Origin: Erysipelotrichaceae bacterium
GTDB taxonomy: Bacteria > Bacillota_I > Bacilli_A > Erysipelotrichales > Erysipelotrichaceae
Length of the DNA: 14,813 bases
Direction: 5' to 3'
Assembly (NCBI GenBank): GCA_016302195.1
Contig: JAEDOA010000024.1
Span: 1-14,813 of the forward strand
The notes below the pieces were generated by a model, which was given only the letters and a program-made list of their open reading frames with translations, made no database searches and was not told the DNA's origin. Positions 6,598-14,318 of the stretch are shown here, in pieces (position 1 is the first letter of the stretch; every line of letters starts with the position of its first letter). Both the position numbers and the translations under genes were made by a program.

Positions 6598-7992
6598 ATG
6601 TTAGATTTTATTATTAACATCTTAGCTACACCAGCTATTTGTGTTGGTTTGTTAGCAATGGTAGGTTTAATCTTACAAGGTAAACCTGTCGAAGAAGTAG
6701 TTAAGGGTACTATTAAGACTATCGTTGGTTTCTTAGTAGTAAGCGCAGGTGCTAGTTATATTCAAACTGGTTCATTATTAGCATTTGGTGACTTATTCAA
6801 CTATGCATTCAATATGCAGGGTGTAGTTCCAAATAACGAAGCAGTTGTATCATTAGCATTAACTAAATTCGGTGCTGATTCAGCTTATATCATGGTAGCA
6901 GGAATGATTTTAAATATCGTTCTAGCTAGATTCTCTAACTTAAAATACATCTTCTTAACAGGACACCATACATTATACATGGCTTGTATGTTAGCAGTTA
7001 TTTTAAGCTTATGCGGATTATCTAGTTGGATGTTATGGATCGCTGGTGGATGTTTATTAGCTTTCATTTGCGCATTCTCACCTTGGTATTGCGCTCCTAC
7101 AATGGAAAAAATTGTTGAAACTGATGAATTAGGCTTTGGTCACTTCGGTGGTTTAGGTTACTGGTTATCAGCTCAATGCGGTAAGTTATTCAAGGGCAAA
7201 GTTAATGAATCAACAGAAGATTTGAACTTCCCACAAAGACTTACTTTCTTAAGAGACACAACTGTTTCAATCGGTATTACAATGGTTATCTTCTTTATCG
7301 TTGTAACAGGTGTTGCTGTTGCTAAAGGATTATTAGATGTTGCTGGCGACTACCCAACATTATCTGCATTAGTTTCTGGTGATACAAAGACTCACTGGTT
7401 AGTATGGGCAATCACTCGTGGTTTAGACTTCTCAGGTGCTGTATATGTAATCTTATCAGGTGTACGTCTAATCGTTTCTGAACTTGTTCCAGCATTCAAA
7501 GGTATTGCTGAAAAGTTGGTTCCAGGTGCTGTACCTGCAATTGACTGTCCAGTTGTATTCCCTTATGCTCCTAACGCTGTATTAATCGGATTCTTAGTAT
7601 CATTCGTTGGTGGTGTTGTTGGCTTATTAGTATTAGCATTAGTTAACAAAGCATTCCCAGTTGCTATGATTCTTCCAGGTGTTGTTCCTCACTTCTTCTG
7701 TGGAGCTACTGCTGGTGTATTCGGTAACGCTGAAGGTGGTTGGAGAGGATGCTTATTAGGCTCATTCGTACATGGCTTATTAATCACATTCTTACCTGCA
7801 GCTGTAATGCCAGTATTCACTAATTTAGGATTCACATCTGCAACATTCTCAGATGCTGACTTCTCTTGGATGGCATTAGTATTTGGTAACTTATCATTGA
7901 ACGTTGGTGCAACAGTTATGTTTGTAGTATCAGTTGTTGTATTCTTAGCACCAATTGTACTTTCTTTAGTTACTAAGAAAAAATCTGCATAA
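6598..7992 (+). CDS. PTS EIIC permease, ascorbate (UlaA/SgaT) family
   Basis: A 464-residue integral membrane protein of about ten or eleven helices that carries the sugar across the membrane while EIIB phosphorylates it. Conserved stretches shared with UlaA include VKGTIKTIVGFLVVSAG near the N-terminus, LTGHHTLYMACM around residues 121-133, and LVPGAVPAIDCPVVF followed by YAPNAVLIGF around 305-332. Length is that of the family. AGGAGGA is 4 bases before the ATG. Codon use is visibly biased toward a few codons, consistent with high expression. No lactonase or other ascorbate catabolic gene is nearby, so membership in the ascorbate family does not establish ascorbate as substrate. Confidence 0.92.
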   Translation: MLDFIINILATPAICVGLLAMVGLILQGKPVEEVVKGTIKTIVGFLVVSAGASYIQTGSLLAFGDLFNYAFNMQGVVPNNEAVVSLALTKFGADSAYIMVAGMILNIVLARFSNLKYIFLTGHHTLYMACMLAVILSLCGLSSWMLWIAGGCLLAFICAFSPWYCAPTMEKIVETDELGFGHFGGLGYWLSAQCGKLFKGKVNESTEDLNFPQRLTFLRDTTVSIGITMVIFFIVVTGVAVAKGLLDVAGDYPTLSALVSGDTKTHWLVWAITRGLDFSGAVYVILSGVRLIVSELVPAFKGIAEKLVPGAVPAIDCPVVFPYAPNAVLIGFLVSFVGGVVGLLVLALVNKAFPVAMILPGVVPHFFCGATAGVFGNAEGGWRGCLLGSFVHGLLITFLPAAVMPVFTNLGFTSATFSDADFSWMALVFGNLSLNVGATVMFVVSVVVFLAPIVLSLVTKKKSA

Positions 7993-8041
7993 TCAATAAT
8001 TTGATTAAGCAAAAAAAATAACAAAAAAGGAGTTGAAATAC

Positions 8042-8347
8042 ATGGCTAAAATTAGTTCAATCATGTGCTGTTGTGGTTCTGGTCTTGGATCAAGCATGAT
8101 GGTACAAATGAATATCGAGAAAGCATTAAAAAATATGGGTATCTCAGGAGTTACTGCTGGACATACTTCTTTATCAGAAATTAGCCCAAAATCAGCTGAC
8201 TTATTCGTTGTAGGTAAAGATATTTACCCACAATTAAAGGATTATCCTAGAGTAATTTGCTTACAAAAGATTATGTCAATGAAAGAATTGACAGAAAAAC
8301 TTGAGCAAGCATTTGCAAAAGAAGAAGATACATTCCATATTGTTTAA
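8042..8347 (+). CDS. PTS EIIB, ascorbate type (first copy)
   Basis: A 101-residue cytoplasmic EIIB that transfers phosphate from EIIA to the incoming sugar. The phosphocysteine loop is MCCCGSGLGSS, with C11, the one followed by Gly-x-Gly, the probable phosphorylated residue. The start is taken at the ATG at 8042 because AAGGAG (8027-8032) sits 9 bases upstream; a TTG three codons earlier directly abuts that site and is unlikely. It follows EIIC by about 50 bases and is followed by a strong terminator. A clear paralogue lies at 10306. Confidence 0.9.
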   Translation: MAKISSIMCCCGSGLGSSMMVQMNIEKALKNMGISGVTAGHTSLSEISPKSADLFVVGKDIYPQLKDYPRVICLQKIMSMKELTEKLEQAFAKEEDTFHIV

Positions 8348-8372
8348 GGCTATCAGTATTTAATGAACTCTA

Positions 8373-8400
8373 AAGGGTGATTTGAGGATCACCCTTTTTT
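8373..8400 (+). terminator. Rho-independent terminator after EIIB
   Basis: Stem AAGGGTGAT (8373-8381) and ATCACCCTT (8388-8396), loop TTGAGG, then a T-run to 8400. It splits the cluster into an EIIA-EIIC-EIIB unit and a transketolase unit, probably reducing downstream expression relative to the transporter. Confidence 0.9.
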
Positions 8401-8407
8401 ATTACCT

Positions 8408-8427
8408 ACTATATTTCACTATATTTC
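8408..8427 (+). repeat. Perfect 10-base tandem repeat ACTATATTTC x2
   Basis: ACTATATTTC at 8408-8417 and 8418-8427, directly after the terminator and about 15 bases before the candidate -35 of the transketolase unit. It may be a regulatory site or a replication slippage product. Confidence 0.5.
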
Positions 8428-8441
8428 GCAAAGGCTTGGTC

Positions 8442-8470
8442 TTGAAATTTGTTACAAAAAACTTTATCTT
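8442..8470 (+). promoter_or_regulatory. Candidate promoter of the transketolase unit
   Basis: TTGAAA (8442-8447), a 17-base spacer and TATCTT (8465-8470), 24 bases before the transketolase start codon. The match is moderate but position and spacing are right after an upstream terminator. No TTGCACA half-site is seen here. Confidence 0.5.
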
Positions 8471-8494
8471 ATTAATAGGAGGATTTTTTTAATA

Positions 8495-9346
8495 ATGGAA
8501 GCAAATAAATTAAAAGAATTAAAATTACTATGTGCAAACGTTAGAATTGACATCTTAGAAATGCTAATGAAGTTCGGACAAGGACATCTTGGAGGCTCAA
8601 TGTCATGTGTTGAACTATTTGCAGTATTATATGGAAAACAACTAAATGTCGATCCTAAAAACCCTAAAAAAGAAGACAGAGATCAGGTTGTTTTGTCAAA
8701 GGGTCATGCTGGACCAGTATGGTACTCTACTCTAGCTGAAAAAGGCTTTTTCCCTAAAGACTGGTTATTCACATTAAATCAAGGAGGAACATTACTTCCT
8801 TCTCACCCAGATAGAACAAAAACTCCTGGTGTTGATATGACAACTGGTTCGTTAGGACAAGGAACTTCTACTGCAGCAGGAATCGCAACTGCAATGAAAA
8901 AAAGAGGTTTAAACAGTTATACATACCTGATTGTTGGTGATGGTGAATTAAATGAAGGACAATGCTGGGAAGCATTCCAATATATTGCTAACTACAAATT
9001 AAACAATTGTATAGTTATTATTGATGATAACAAGAGACAATTAGATGGTTACACAAAAGATGTTATTAATCCTTTCAGTTATCAGGAAAAAATGAAAGCC
9101 TTTGGCTTCTACACATTGACTGCTAAAGGTGATGATTTAGAAGCAATTGATGACACTATCAACAAGTTAAAGGAAGTTAAAGACAGTGCAGTTTGTATGG
9201 TATTAGATTCTGTTAAAGGACAAGGTGTTAAGTTCTTTGAAGAATTATTATCAAACCACTCTGTAAAATTCAATGAAGAATACACTAATGAAGCCAACAA
9301 GGCAATCGCACAATTAAAAGAGTATATTGCCAAGGAGGGAGAATAA
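8495..9346 (+). CDS. Transketolase, N-terminal (TPP-binding) subunit
   Basis: A 283-residue protein equal to the thiamine-diphosphate-binding half of transketolase. It moves a two-carbon ketol unit between sugar phosphates together with the next gene. Conserved residues seen: H31 in GHLGGSMS, H71 in SKGHAGP, H104 in LPSHPDRTKTPG, the GSLGQG turn at 118-123, and the TPP motif GDGELNEGQCWEA (148-160) ending near N179. AGGAGG lies 12 bases before the ATG, a rather long spacing. Split transketolases are common in Firmicutes and archaea, often within sugar-use operons rather than as the housekeeping enzyme. Its position after an unusual PTS suggests it acts on the imported substrate or a product of it. 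Confidence 0.93.
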   Translation: MEANKLKELKLLCANVRIDILEMLMKFGQGHLGGSMSCVELFAVLYGKQLNVDPKNPKKEDRDQVVLSKGHAGPVWYSTLAEKGFFPKDWLFTLNQGGTLLPSHPDRTKTPGVDMTTGSLGQGTSTAAGIATAMKKRGLNSYTYLIVGDGELNEGQCWEAFQYIANYKLNNCIVIIDDNKRQLDGYTKDVINPFSYQEKMKAFGFYTLTAKGDDLEAIDDTINKLKEVKDSAVCMVLDSVKGQGVKFFEELLSNHSVKFNEEYTNEANKAIAQLKEYIAKEGE

Positions 9347-9347
9347 G

Positions 9348-10304
9348 ATGATTAAATTAGTAGAAGATAGAACTGTAAACGGTAAAGAATTAAGAAAAGT
9401 ATTTGTTGATACTGTTAATGATTTAATGGATGAAAATAAAGATGTTGTTATTTTGGAAGCTGACCTTGGTGGAGCAAGCGGATCTACTGCAACTTTAAAA
9501 AAGCATCCTGATAATTTCATTCAGTGTGGTATATCAGAAGCAAACATGGTAGGAGTTGCTTGCGGTATGAGTACTTTAGGATATGTCCCTTACATTCATA
9601 CATTTGCTCCATTTGCTACTAGAAGAGTGTATGATCAAGTATATCTTTCAGGTGCTTATGCTAAAAACACTATTAATATTTATGGCTCAGATCCTGGCTT
9701 TACAGTAGGCGCTAATGGTGGAACACATACTTCATTTGAAGATATCGCGCTAATGAGAGCAATGCCAGAAGCAATTGTTTGTGATGCCGCTGATGAAACC
9801 CAATTTGAATTCATCTTAAAAGAGTTCTCAAAACTACAAGGTGTTCATTATGTTAGAGCAGGAAGAAAAGCTTGTAGACAATTATACGATAAGTCAAGTC
9901 AATTCGAACTTGGTAAAGGTGTAGTTGTTAAAGAAGGAAAAGATGTATTAATTGTATCTTGTGGTCAAATAGTATCAGATGCTTTAGATGCTGCTGAAAT
10001 GTTAGAAGCTGAAGGAATCTCAGTTGAAGTTATCGACATGTTTACAATCAAGCCATTAGATAAGGATCTTCTCGTTAAAGAAGCTACTGGCAAAAAAGCA
10101 GTATTGACTTTTGAAAACCACTCAATCATAAATGGATTAGGAAGTGCTGTCAGTGAAGTAATCGCTGAAGAAAATATCAATACCCATTTCAAGAGAGTTG
10201 GTGTTACTGACAGATTTGGTCAGGTTGGTTCACCTAGTTTCTTACAGAAAGAATTTGGCTTGACAACCCAAGATTTATATAAGGCAGTTAAAGAAACTCT
10301 CTAA
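9348..10304 (+). CDS. Transketolase, C-terminal (pyrimidine-binding) subunit
   Basis: A 318-residue partner of the preceding gene, carrying the pyrimidine-binding domain and the C-terminal domain. The catalytic glutamate is E64 in GISEANMVGVACGMS, followed by the aromatic HTFAPFATRR segment and GGTHTSFEDIALMRAMPE. The start chosen is ATG 9348, one base after the upstream TAA, because AAGGAGGG (9332-9339) is 8 bases away; an upstream TTG overlaps that site. The end, KPLDKDLL then TFENHSIINGLGSAV and DRFGQVGSP, is normal for the family. The tight coupling gives equal amounts of the two halves. Confidence 0.93.
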   Translation: MIKLVEDRTVNGKELRKVFVDTVNDLMDENKDVVILEADLGGASGSTATLKKHPDNFIQCGISEANMVGVACGMSTLGYVPYIHTFAPFATRRVYDQVYLSGAYAKNTINIYGSDPGFTVGANGGTHTSFEDIALMRAMPEAIVCDAADETQFEFILKEFSKLQGVHYVRAGRKACRQLYDKSSQFELGKGVVVKEGKDVLIVSCGQIVSDALDAAEMLEAEGISVEVIDMFTIKPLDKDLLVKEATGKKAVLTFENHSIINGLGSAVSEVIAEENINTHFKRVGVTDRFGQVGSPSFLQKEFGLTTQDLYKAVKETL

Positions 10305-10305
10305 A

Positions 10306-10611
10306 ATGAATGAATATCTAAGGATAATTTGTTGTTGTGGTTACGGTTTAGGCTCCTCGATAATTCTTTCATTAAATATAGGCAACTACATAAAAAATCA
10401 CAATTTAAAAAATATCTCTGTTTCTCATTCTTCTGTTTCAGAAGTAAACAAAAAATCAGCAGATATTGTAGTGGTTGGACTTGATGTATATCCTTTGTTT
10501 AAAGACTTTAATAAAGTAGTAGTCATTAAAGATATTATTAGTTATGAGGAATTAGATAGCAAATTAACCTTAGCACTCAATAATAAAGAAGAAAAATACC
10601 TAATCAAGTAA
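10306..10611 (+). CDS. PTS EIIB, ascorbate type (second copy)
   Basis: A 101-residue EIIB paralogue of the protein at 8042. The active-site loop ICCCGYGLGSS is kept, and the rest aligns along its length (for example KKSADIVVVGLDVYP against PKSADLFVVGKDIYP). The ATG is one base after the stop of the transketolase gene. No good ribosome binding site is seen, so translation probably depends on coupling to the upstream gene. It may give the same EIIC a second phosphorylation partner, act on a different EIIC, or serve a regulatory role, for example on the PRD regulator. No EIIC partner of its own is nearby. Confidence 0.88.
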   Translation: MNEYLRIICCCGYGLGSSIILSLNIGNYIKNHNLKNISVSHSSVSEVNKKSADIVVVGLDVYPLFKDFNKVVVIKDIISYEELDSKLTLALNNKEEKYLIK

Positions 10612-10637
10612 AAAGAAGGCAAACGCCTTCTTTTTTT
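10611..10637. terminator. Bidirectional Rho-independent terminator
   Basis: Stem AAAAGAAGGC (10611-10620) and GCCTTCTTTT (10625-10634) with loop AAAC, followed by T's on both strands. It ends both the PTS/transketolase operon and the convergent aldolase gene. Confidence 0.9.
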
Positions 10638-10638
10638 A

Positions 10639-11319
10639 CTAACAATTTGACATTGTTTTTCCTGGTCCAACCAAATTAGCAAAATCCTTTGTAAATTGAT
10701 CAACTGCAGCATCAATTGCAGCATTTTTAACAAAATTATCAAATACATCAACTGGAACAGTAACTGCTTTTACACCATACTTTATTAAATCAATAATCTG
10801 CTGGCTGTTTTTGAAGCTGGCAGCTAATAAACCACAGTAATCCAAACCATTATTTTCCAGCATATCCTGTATCTCCATAGCAACTCTAACGCCATCATAG
10901 CCCATATTATCAATACGATTTACATAAGGAGCAAGATATTCACAGCCACACTTAGCAGCAATAAAACCCTGCATTGGAGTATAAATAGCTGTTCCTAATA
11001 ATCTAATTCCTTCCTTATGGCACATCTTCATAGCTTTAAAGCCTTCTGTTGTACAAGGAATTTTAACAATTGTATTATCTCCTAGTTCCTTAATAATCCT
11101 TTTAGCATCAGCAAGCATTCCATCAGCCTCTGTGGCTAATACTTGAGCAAATAATTCTCTCTCACTACCAATAATCTCTCTAATCTCTTTTAAAACCTCA
11201 AATGGTTCTCTTTTAGTTCTAGAAATAATTGTTGGATTAGTTGAAACACCATCAATTGGATAGTATTCAACAAGTCTTCTAATCGCTTCTACATTAGCAT
11301 CATCAATGCACAATAACAT
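10639..11319 (-). CDS. fsa: Transaldolase-family enzyme, fructose-6-phosphate aldolase type
   Basis: A 226-residue class I aldolase of the small transaldolase/FSA group. The Schiff-base lysine is K86 in TIVKIPCTTEG. Residues that distinguish FsaA-type aldolases from true transaldolases are present: Q59 in LFAQVLAT, where transaldolases have Glu, and Y132 in APYVNRID, where they have Phe. D6 and N28 (STNPT) are also conserved. It would therefore split or form fructose 6-phosphate-like sugars using dihydroxyacetone, rather than transfer it; this is inferred from residues. AGGGGAG lies 9 bases before the ATG. The gene converges on the PTS/transketolase operon and shares its terminator, so it has a separate promoter, but its function fits the same sugar route. 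Confidence 0.88.
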   Translation of the reverse strand: MLLCIDDANVEAIRRLVEYYPIDGVSTNPTIISRTKREPFEVLKEIREIIGSERELFAQVLATEADGMLADAKRIIKELGDNTIVKIPCTTEGFKAMKMCHKEGIRLLGTAIYTPMQGFIAAKCGCEYLAPYVNRIDNMGYDGVRVAMEIQDMLENNGLDYCGLLAASFKNSQQIIDLIKYGVKAVTVPVDVFDNFVKNAAIDAAVDQFTKDFANLVGPGKTMSNC

Positions 11320-11342
11320 AATTAATTCTCCCCTTTACTTCT

Positions 11343-11369
11343 ATAATATTATTATATAGCAATCAGCAA
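11343..11369 (-). promoter_or_regulatory. Weak candidate promoter for the aldolase gene
   Basis: The minus strand has several TATAAT-like hexamers (TATAAT 11356-11351, TATTAT 11348-11343) in an AT-rich near-palindrome, with TTGCTG at 11369-11364 as a possible -35. Spacing is not ideal (15 bases to TATTAT). Confidence 0.3.
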
Positions 11370-11370
11370 T

Positions 11371-11397
11371 AAAAAACCTCTATTTTCAAGAGGTTTT
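11371..11397 (-). terminator. Terminator after the lipoprotein gene
   Basis: On the minus strand AAAACCTCT, a seven-base loop and AGAGGTTTT form a 9-base stem that continues into a T-run (plus strand A's at 11371-11376). It lies 3 bases after the lipoprotein stop codon and insulates the aldolase gene from that operon. Confidence 0.8.
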
Positions 11398-11399
11398 AT

Positions 11400-12149
11400 T
11401 TATTGTTCGGCTTTTACGTAGTATATTTCAAATTCATCATTGCTTTCTTCACATATCGAAAGAGCCAGGTTGTTTTCCATTAATGTTAATTCAACATTAG
11501 ATTTATATTCTTTGCCGTTTTCCTCTGGCAAATAGGTACAAGTGAAGCTGTATATGCCAAAACCCTTATATTGTAAATCACTTACTTCCCCACTGACATG
11601 GAAATCAGAATTATTAATCCACTTATTATATTTGCGATCGGCAAATGAGATACAAATATCTTCTGAACAATAGGTTCCATGTGAATTCAGCATGTCTAGC
11701 AAACTTGTTTGTGAACGAGCTCTATCAGCACCCATTTCAATTTTTCCCACATTGTATTCTTCTGGAAATTGAACAACTATTAGATCTGACATATCATAAT
11801 GAATTGTAAAATCCAAAGTATAAGCATCATAAGCATCAGTTATCATATCACCCTCAAATGCTGGTACTTCCAGTTTAAACTTATAATCATCGTTTTCCAA
11901 ATATTCAACATTAGTTATCTTTCCACTTACTGCTTCACCAGAACAATATATTCCTATTAGCATTGTTCCATCATCGCTAACCCTTAAAAACCAGCTTCCA
12001 GGTTGTGTAGATTCGATATATTGGAAAGGATCAGATAAACCATTAACCAATTCTTTATATCTATAATCAACTTTTGGTTGGTTTGGTTGGCATCCTACTA
12101 GCATAAAAGCAAGTAAACTAGCCAATATTATTCTCATAGTTTTCTTCAT
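11400..12149 (-). CDS. Lipoprotein of unknown function
   Basis: A 249-residue protein with a lipoprotein signal peptide: MKKTMRIILASLL, then the lipobox LVGC with Cys20, so it should be lipid-anchored on the outer face of the membrane. The start is ATG 12149 because GGAGGAAG precedes it; a TTG five codons earlier overlaps that site. The mature part is acidic, probably mostly beta, rich in Tyr and Asp, with several Cys residues (GIYCSGEAV, GTYCSEDICISF) that could pair. I do not recognise the family. It is the second gene of a pair with the membrane protein upstream, 36 bases apart. Confidence 0.75.
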   Translation of the reverse strand: MKKTMRIILASLLAFMLVGCQPNQPKVDYRYKELVNGLSDPFQYIESTQPGSWFLRVSDDGTMLIGIYCSGEAVSGKITNVEYLENDDYKFKLEVPAFEGDMITDAYDAYTLDFTIHYDMSDLIVVQFPEEYNVGKIEMGADRARSQTSLLDMLNSHGTYCSEDICISFADRKYNKWINNSDFHVSGEVSDLQYKGFGIYSFTCTYLPEENGKEYKSNVELTLMENNLALSICEESNDEFEIYYVKAEQ

Positions 12150-12185
12150 AATTTCTTCCTCCAAATGTATATAATCATTATATCA

Positions 12186-12644
12186 TTACTCCATATTGTT
12201 ATCATAATAAGTATGAATTAATTGAAGTATTTCTCTGATTGCTTTTATAGCCTTATCTGGCAAATCATAGTTACTGCTCAATAAAATTGTATTATCATCA
12301 TCGAGTTTAATCTTTAATATTTCTACTTCTCCATCCAAAACCATCACGTCAGATTCTTTAAGATTTTTCATTTTCTGTAATTGATATTTATTTACAATTT
12401 CATTTATTTGTTTATATAAATCATCATCAACCACAAAACTTTTTTCGTCTGTATCATTATTATCATCAGTTTTACAAATACTTAAATTGTTATTTGATAA
12501 CTCAATTCGATAACTACTAACACTATCGCCGCCACCACGATAATATGACAAGGATTGTATAGACAATTTCTTTTTTGAAAAGAAAAAGATACCAGTAAAG
12601 ACCACTATAACTACTAATACTACCAGCAAATACTCTTTCTTCAT
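12186..12644 (-). CDS. Single-pass membrane protein of unknown function
   Basis: A 152-residue protein with one N-terminal membrane helix (about residues 5-22) preceded by MKKEY and followed by SKKK. The basic residues on the C-terminal side are at least as many, so topology is uncertain. The body alternates charged and hydrophobic residues, with Asp/Asn-rich turns (DDNNDTDEK), and ends in a helix. The start at ATG 12644 is chosen for the hydrophobic segment right after it and an AGGGTGAG-like site upstream; the longer open frame reads low-complexity AT-rich sequence. No family recognised. Probably co-transcribed with the lipoprotein downstream. Confidence 0.65.
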   Translation of the reverse strand: MKKEYLLVVLVVIVVFTGIFFFSKKKLSIQSLSYYRGGGDSVSSYRIELSNNNLSICKTDDNNDTDEKSFVVDDDLYKQINEIVNKYQLQKMKNLKESDVMVLDGEVEILKIKLDDDNTILLSSNYDLPDKAIKAIREILQLIHTYYDNNME

Positions 12645-12689
12645 TCCACTCACCCTAATCGTCCTTTCACTTACTATATAGTTAAGATA

Positions 12690-12718
12690 ATTATATAAAA
12701 TAATATGATATTTAATAA
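12690..12718 (-). promoter_or_regulatory. Weak candidate promoter of the membrane protein/lipoprotein pair
   Basis: Minus-strand TATAAT (12695-12690) is a perfect -10, 45 bases before the ATG. The -35 at 17-base spacing is TTATTA, only 3 of 6. The 153-base gap to the divergent nucleotidase gene otherwise shows only AT-rich sequence; on the plus strand TATGAT (12772-12777) is a possible -10 for that gene. Confidence 0.3.
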
Positions 12719-12797
12719 TAAAATTGTGTTTTTTTACCCACAAAGGTATTTCATAATTTAAAAATTCTTTTTATGATATAAAAAAAGAGGTAACACA

Positions 12798-14258
12798 ATG
12801 AACAAAAAGCACTTAACAATATTACACTCAAATGATTTACACGGAGATTTCTTAGCAGAAAAAATCGATGAAAAATTAGTTGGCGGTGTTTCACTTTTAT
12901 CAGGTTACATCAATAAGGTTAGAGCTGAAGAGGATAATGTTATTTATGCTATTGCCGGTGATATGTTTAGAGGCTCTGTTATCGATTCTGAATACAAAGG
13001 CATATCAACAATTGAAATAATGAACGCAATTGCCCCAGATGTTGTGTCTATTGGCAACCACGAAGCCGACTATGGATTTTCACATCTATTATTTATCGAG
13101 AAATGCGCTAAATTTCCCATCATTAATGCTAACCTTCATATAAAAACCAATGGCGCTAGACTATTTCAACCGTACAAAATAATCGAGATAGGTGGAATGA
13201 AAATCTTATTCATTGGTATTATCACTGAGGAAGTATTAGCAAGCGCAAAAAAAGAAGGCTTAATTGGAACGATAATTAACACAGCAGCTGCTGCTGAAGA
13301 AATAGGCAAGATATGTAACGCTCATAACGGTATCGACATCGATTTCACTGTTGTATTAACCCATATTGGCTGGCAGGAAGACCATAACCTAGCTGCTCTA
13401 TTAGATCCAAGTTGGGGCGTTGATGTAATTATCGGTGGACATTCTCACACCTTTATAGAGCAACCTGATTTTGTAAATGGAATCGCTATCGTTCAAGCCG
13501 GTACGGGCACAGATGGAATAGGACGTTTTGATTTAGAAATAGATACTGATAATAATTGCCTTGTTGACTATAAATGGCAATATATACCTATCAATAATGA
13601 TACTTGCCCTGTTGACCATCAAATTGAAGAATTGATTTGTAATTATAAAAACGACACCGATAAGAAATACGGAAGAGTTGTTTGTAAATTTTTAGATGTA
13701 TTAACCCACCCTTCAAGGCTTCAAGAAACAGAATTAGGCAATCTAGTAGCCGATATTTTTCAACAATCTCTCGGTGTTGATGTGGCATTAGTTGGTTCTG
13801 GCTCAATTAGAGTAGAGCAAGCCGGTCCAATTATCACTTTTGGCAAACTAAGTGAAATCTATCCTTATGGAGGTAAACAGTATCTAATAAAAGTTACTGC
13901 TGATACTTTAAGAAAAATGCTCTTGTATATCAATAGAGAAGATAATTTTATTAATCATGGTGAATACTATCAGCTGTCTAAGGGAATCAATTTTATCTAT
14001 TCAAAAAGCAAGCGTGACTTCATAAAATGCACGTTAAATGGCGAAGAATTAATAGGAGATAGAATAATAAGCGTTGCTTTATCTGAATTTCATTTCTCAA
14101 ATATAAAAGATTTCTTAGGCATTGATCCACAAGAGTATGAAAAAAATGGGGCTGCTAGAGTGATTGCCACTAATGATTTTGATTTGTTAGTCGAATATCT
14201 ATCTAACTGTAATATCGTTGATAGTAATGTTGAAGGTAGAATGGTACTAGTTGATTAA
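12798..14258 (+). CDS. 5'-nucleotidase-type metallophosphatase, cytoplasmic (YunD-like)
   Basis: A 486-residue two-domain enzyme of the UshA/5'-nucleotidase family. The N-terminal metallophosphoesterase domain has all metal ligand motifs: D13 and H15 in HSNDLHG, D55 in AGDMFRGS, N87-H88 in GNHE, H189 in THIGWQED, H215 and H217 in GGHSH. The C-terminal substrate-binding domain (about 310-470) carries ETELGNLVADIFQQS and VALVGSGSIR. There is no signal peptide, lipobox or cell-wall anchor; the protein opens directly with the first strand, so it should act in the cytoplasm, as expected for Bacillus YunD-like members. AGAGGT precedes the ATG. Likely substrates are nucleotides or related phosphoesters; the exact one is not readable. 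A nicotinamidase-like gene follows 60 bases on, which raises a link with NAD or nucleotide salvage. Confidence 0.88.
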   Translation: MNKKHLTILHSNDLHGDFLAEKIDEKLVGGVSLLSGYINKVRAEEDNVIYAIAGDMFRGSVIDSEYKGISTIEIMNAIAPDVVSIGNHEADYGFSHLLFIEKCAKFPIINANLHIKTNGARLFQPYKIIEIGGMKILFIGIITEEVLASAKKEGLIGTIINTAAAAEEIGKICNAHNGIDIDFTVVLTHIGWQEDHNLAALLDPSWGVDVIIGGHSHTFIEQPDFVNGIAIVQAGTGTDGIGRFDLEIDTDNNCLVDYKWQYIPINNDTCPVDHQIEELICNYKNDTDKKYGRVVCKFLDVLTHPSRLQETELGNLVADIFQQSLGVDVALVGSGSIRVEQAGPIITFGKLSEIYPYGGKQYLIKVTADTLRKMLLYINREDNFINHGEYYQLSKGINFIYSKSKRDFIKCTLNGEELIGDRIISVALSEFHFSNIKDFLGIDPQEYEKNGAARVIATNDFDLLVEYLSNCNIVDSNVEGRMVLVD

Positions 14259-14318
14259 TTTATCTCAACCTTTTTAGTGAAGTTTGTGTTAAGATATTCA
14301 ATAATGAGGTAAATGTTA

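Noticed and set aside
6598..7992. Calling the permease an ascorbate transporter by name (ulaA)
   Set aside because: Family membership is clear, but the surrounding enzymes do not include any ascorbate catabolic step, so the symbol would overstate the evidence.
7689..8024. Minus-strand open frame opposite the EIIC 3' end
   Set aside because: Shadow of the strongly codon-biased EIIC gene, with no initiation signal.
11306..11313. TTGTGCA at the start of the aldolase gene as another operator half-site
   Set aside because: It lies inside the coding sequence (codons 3-5), is a single imperfect half-site and is expected by chance.
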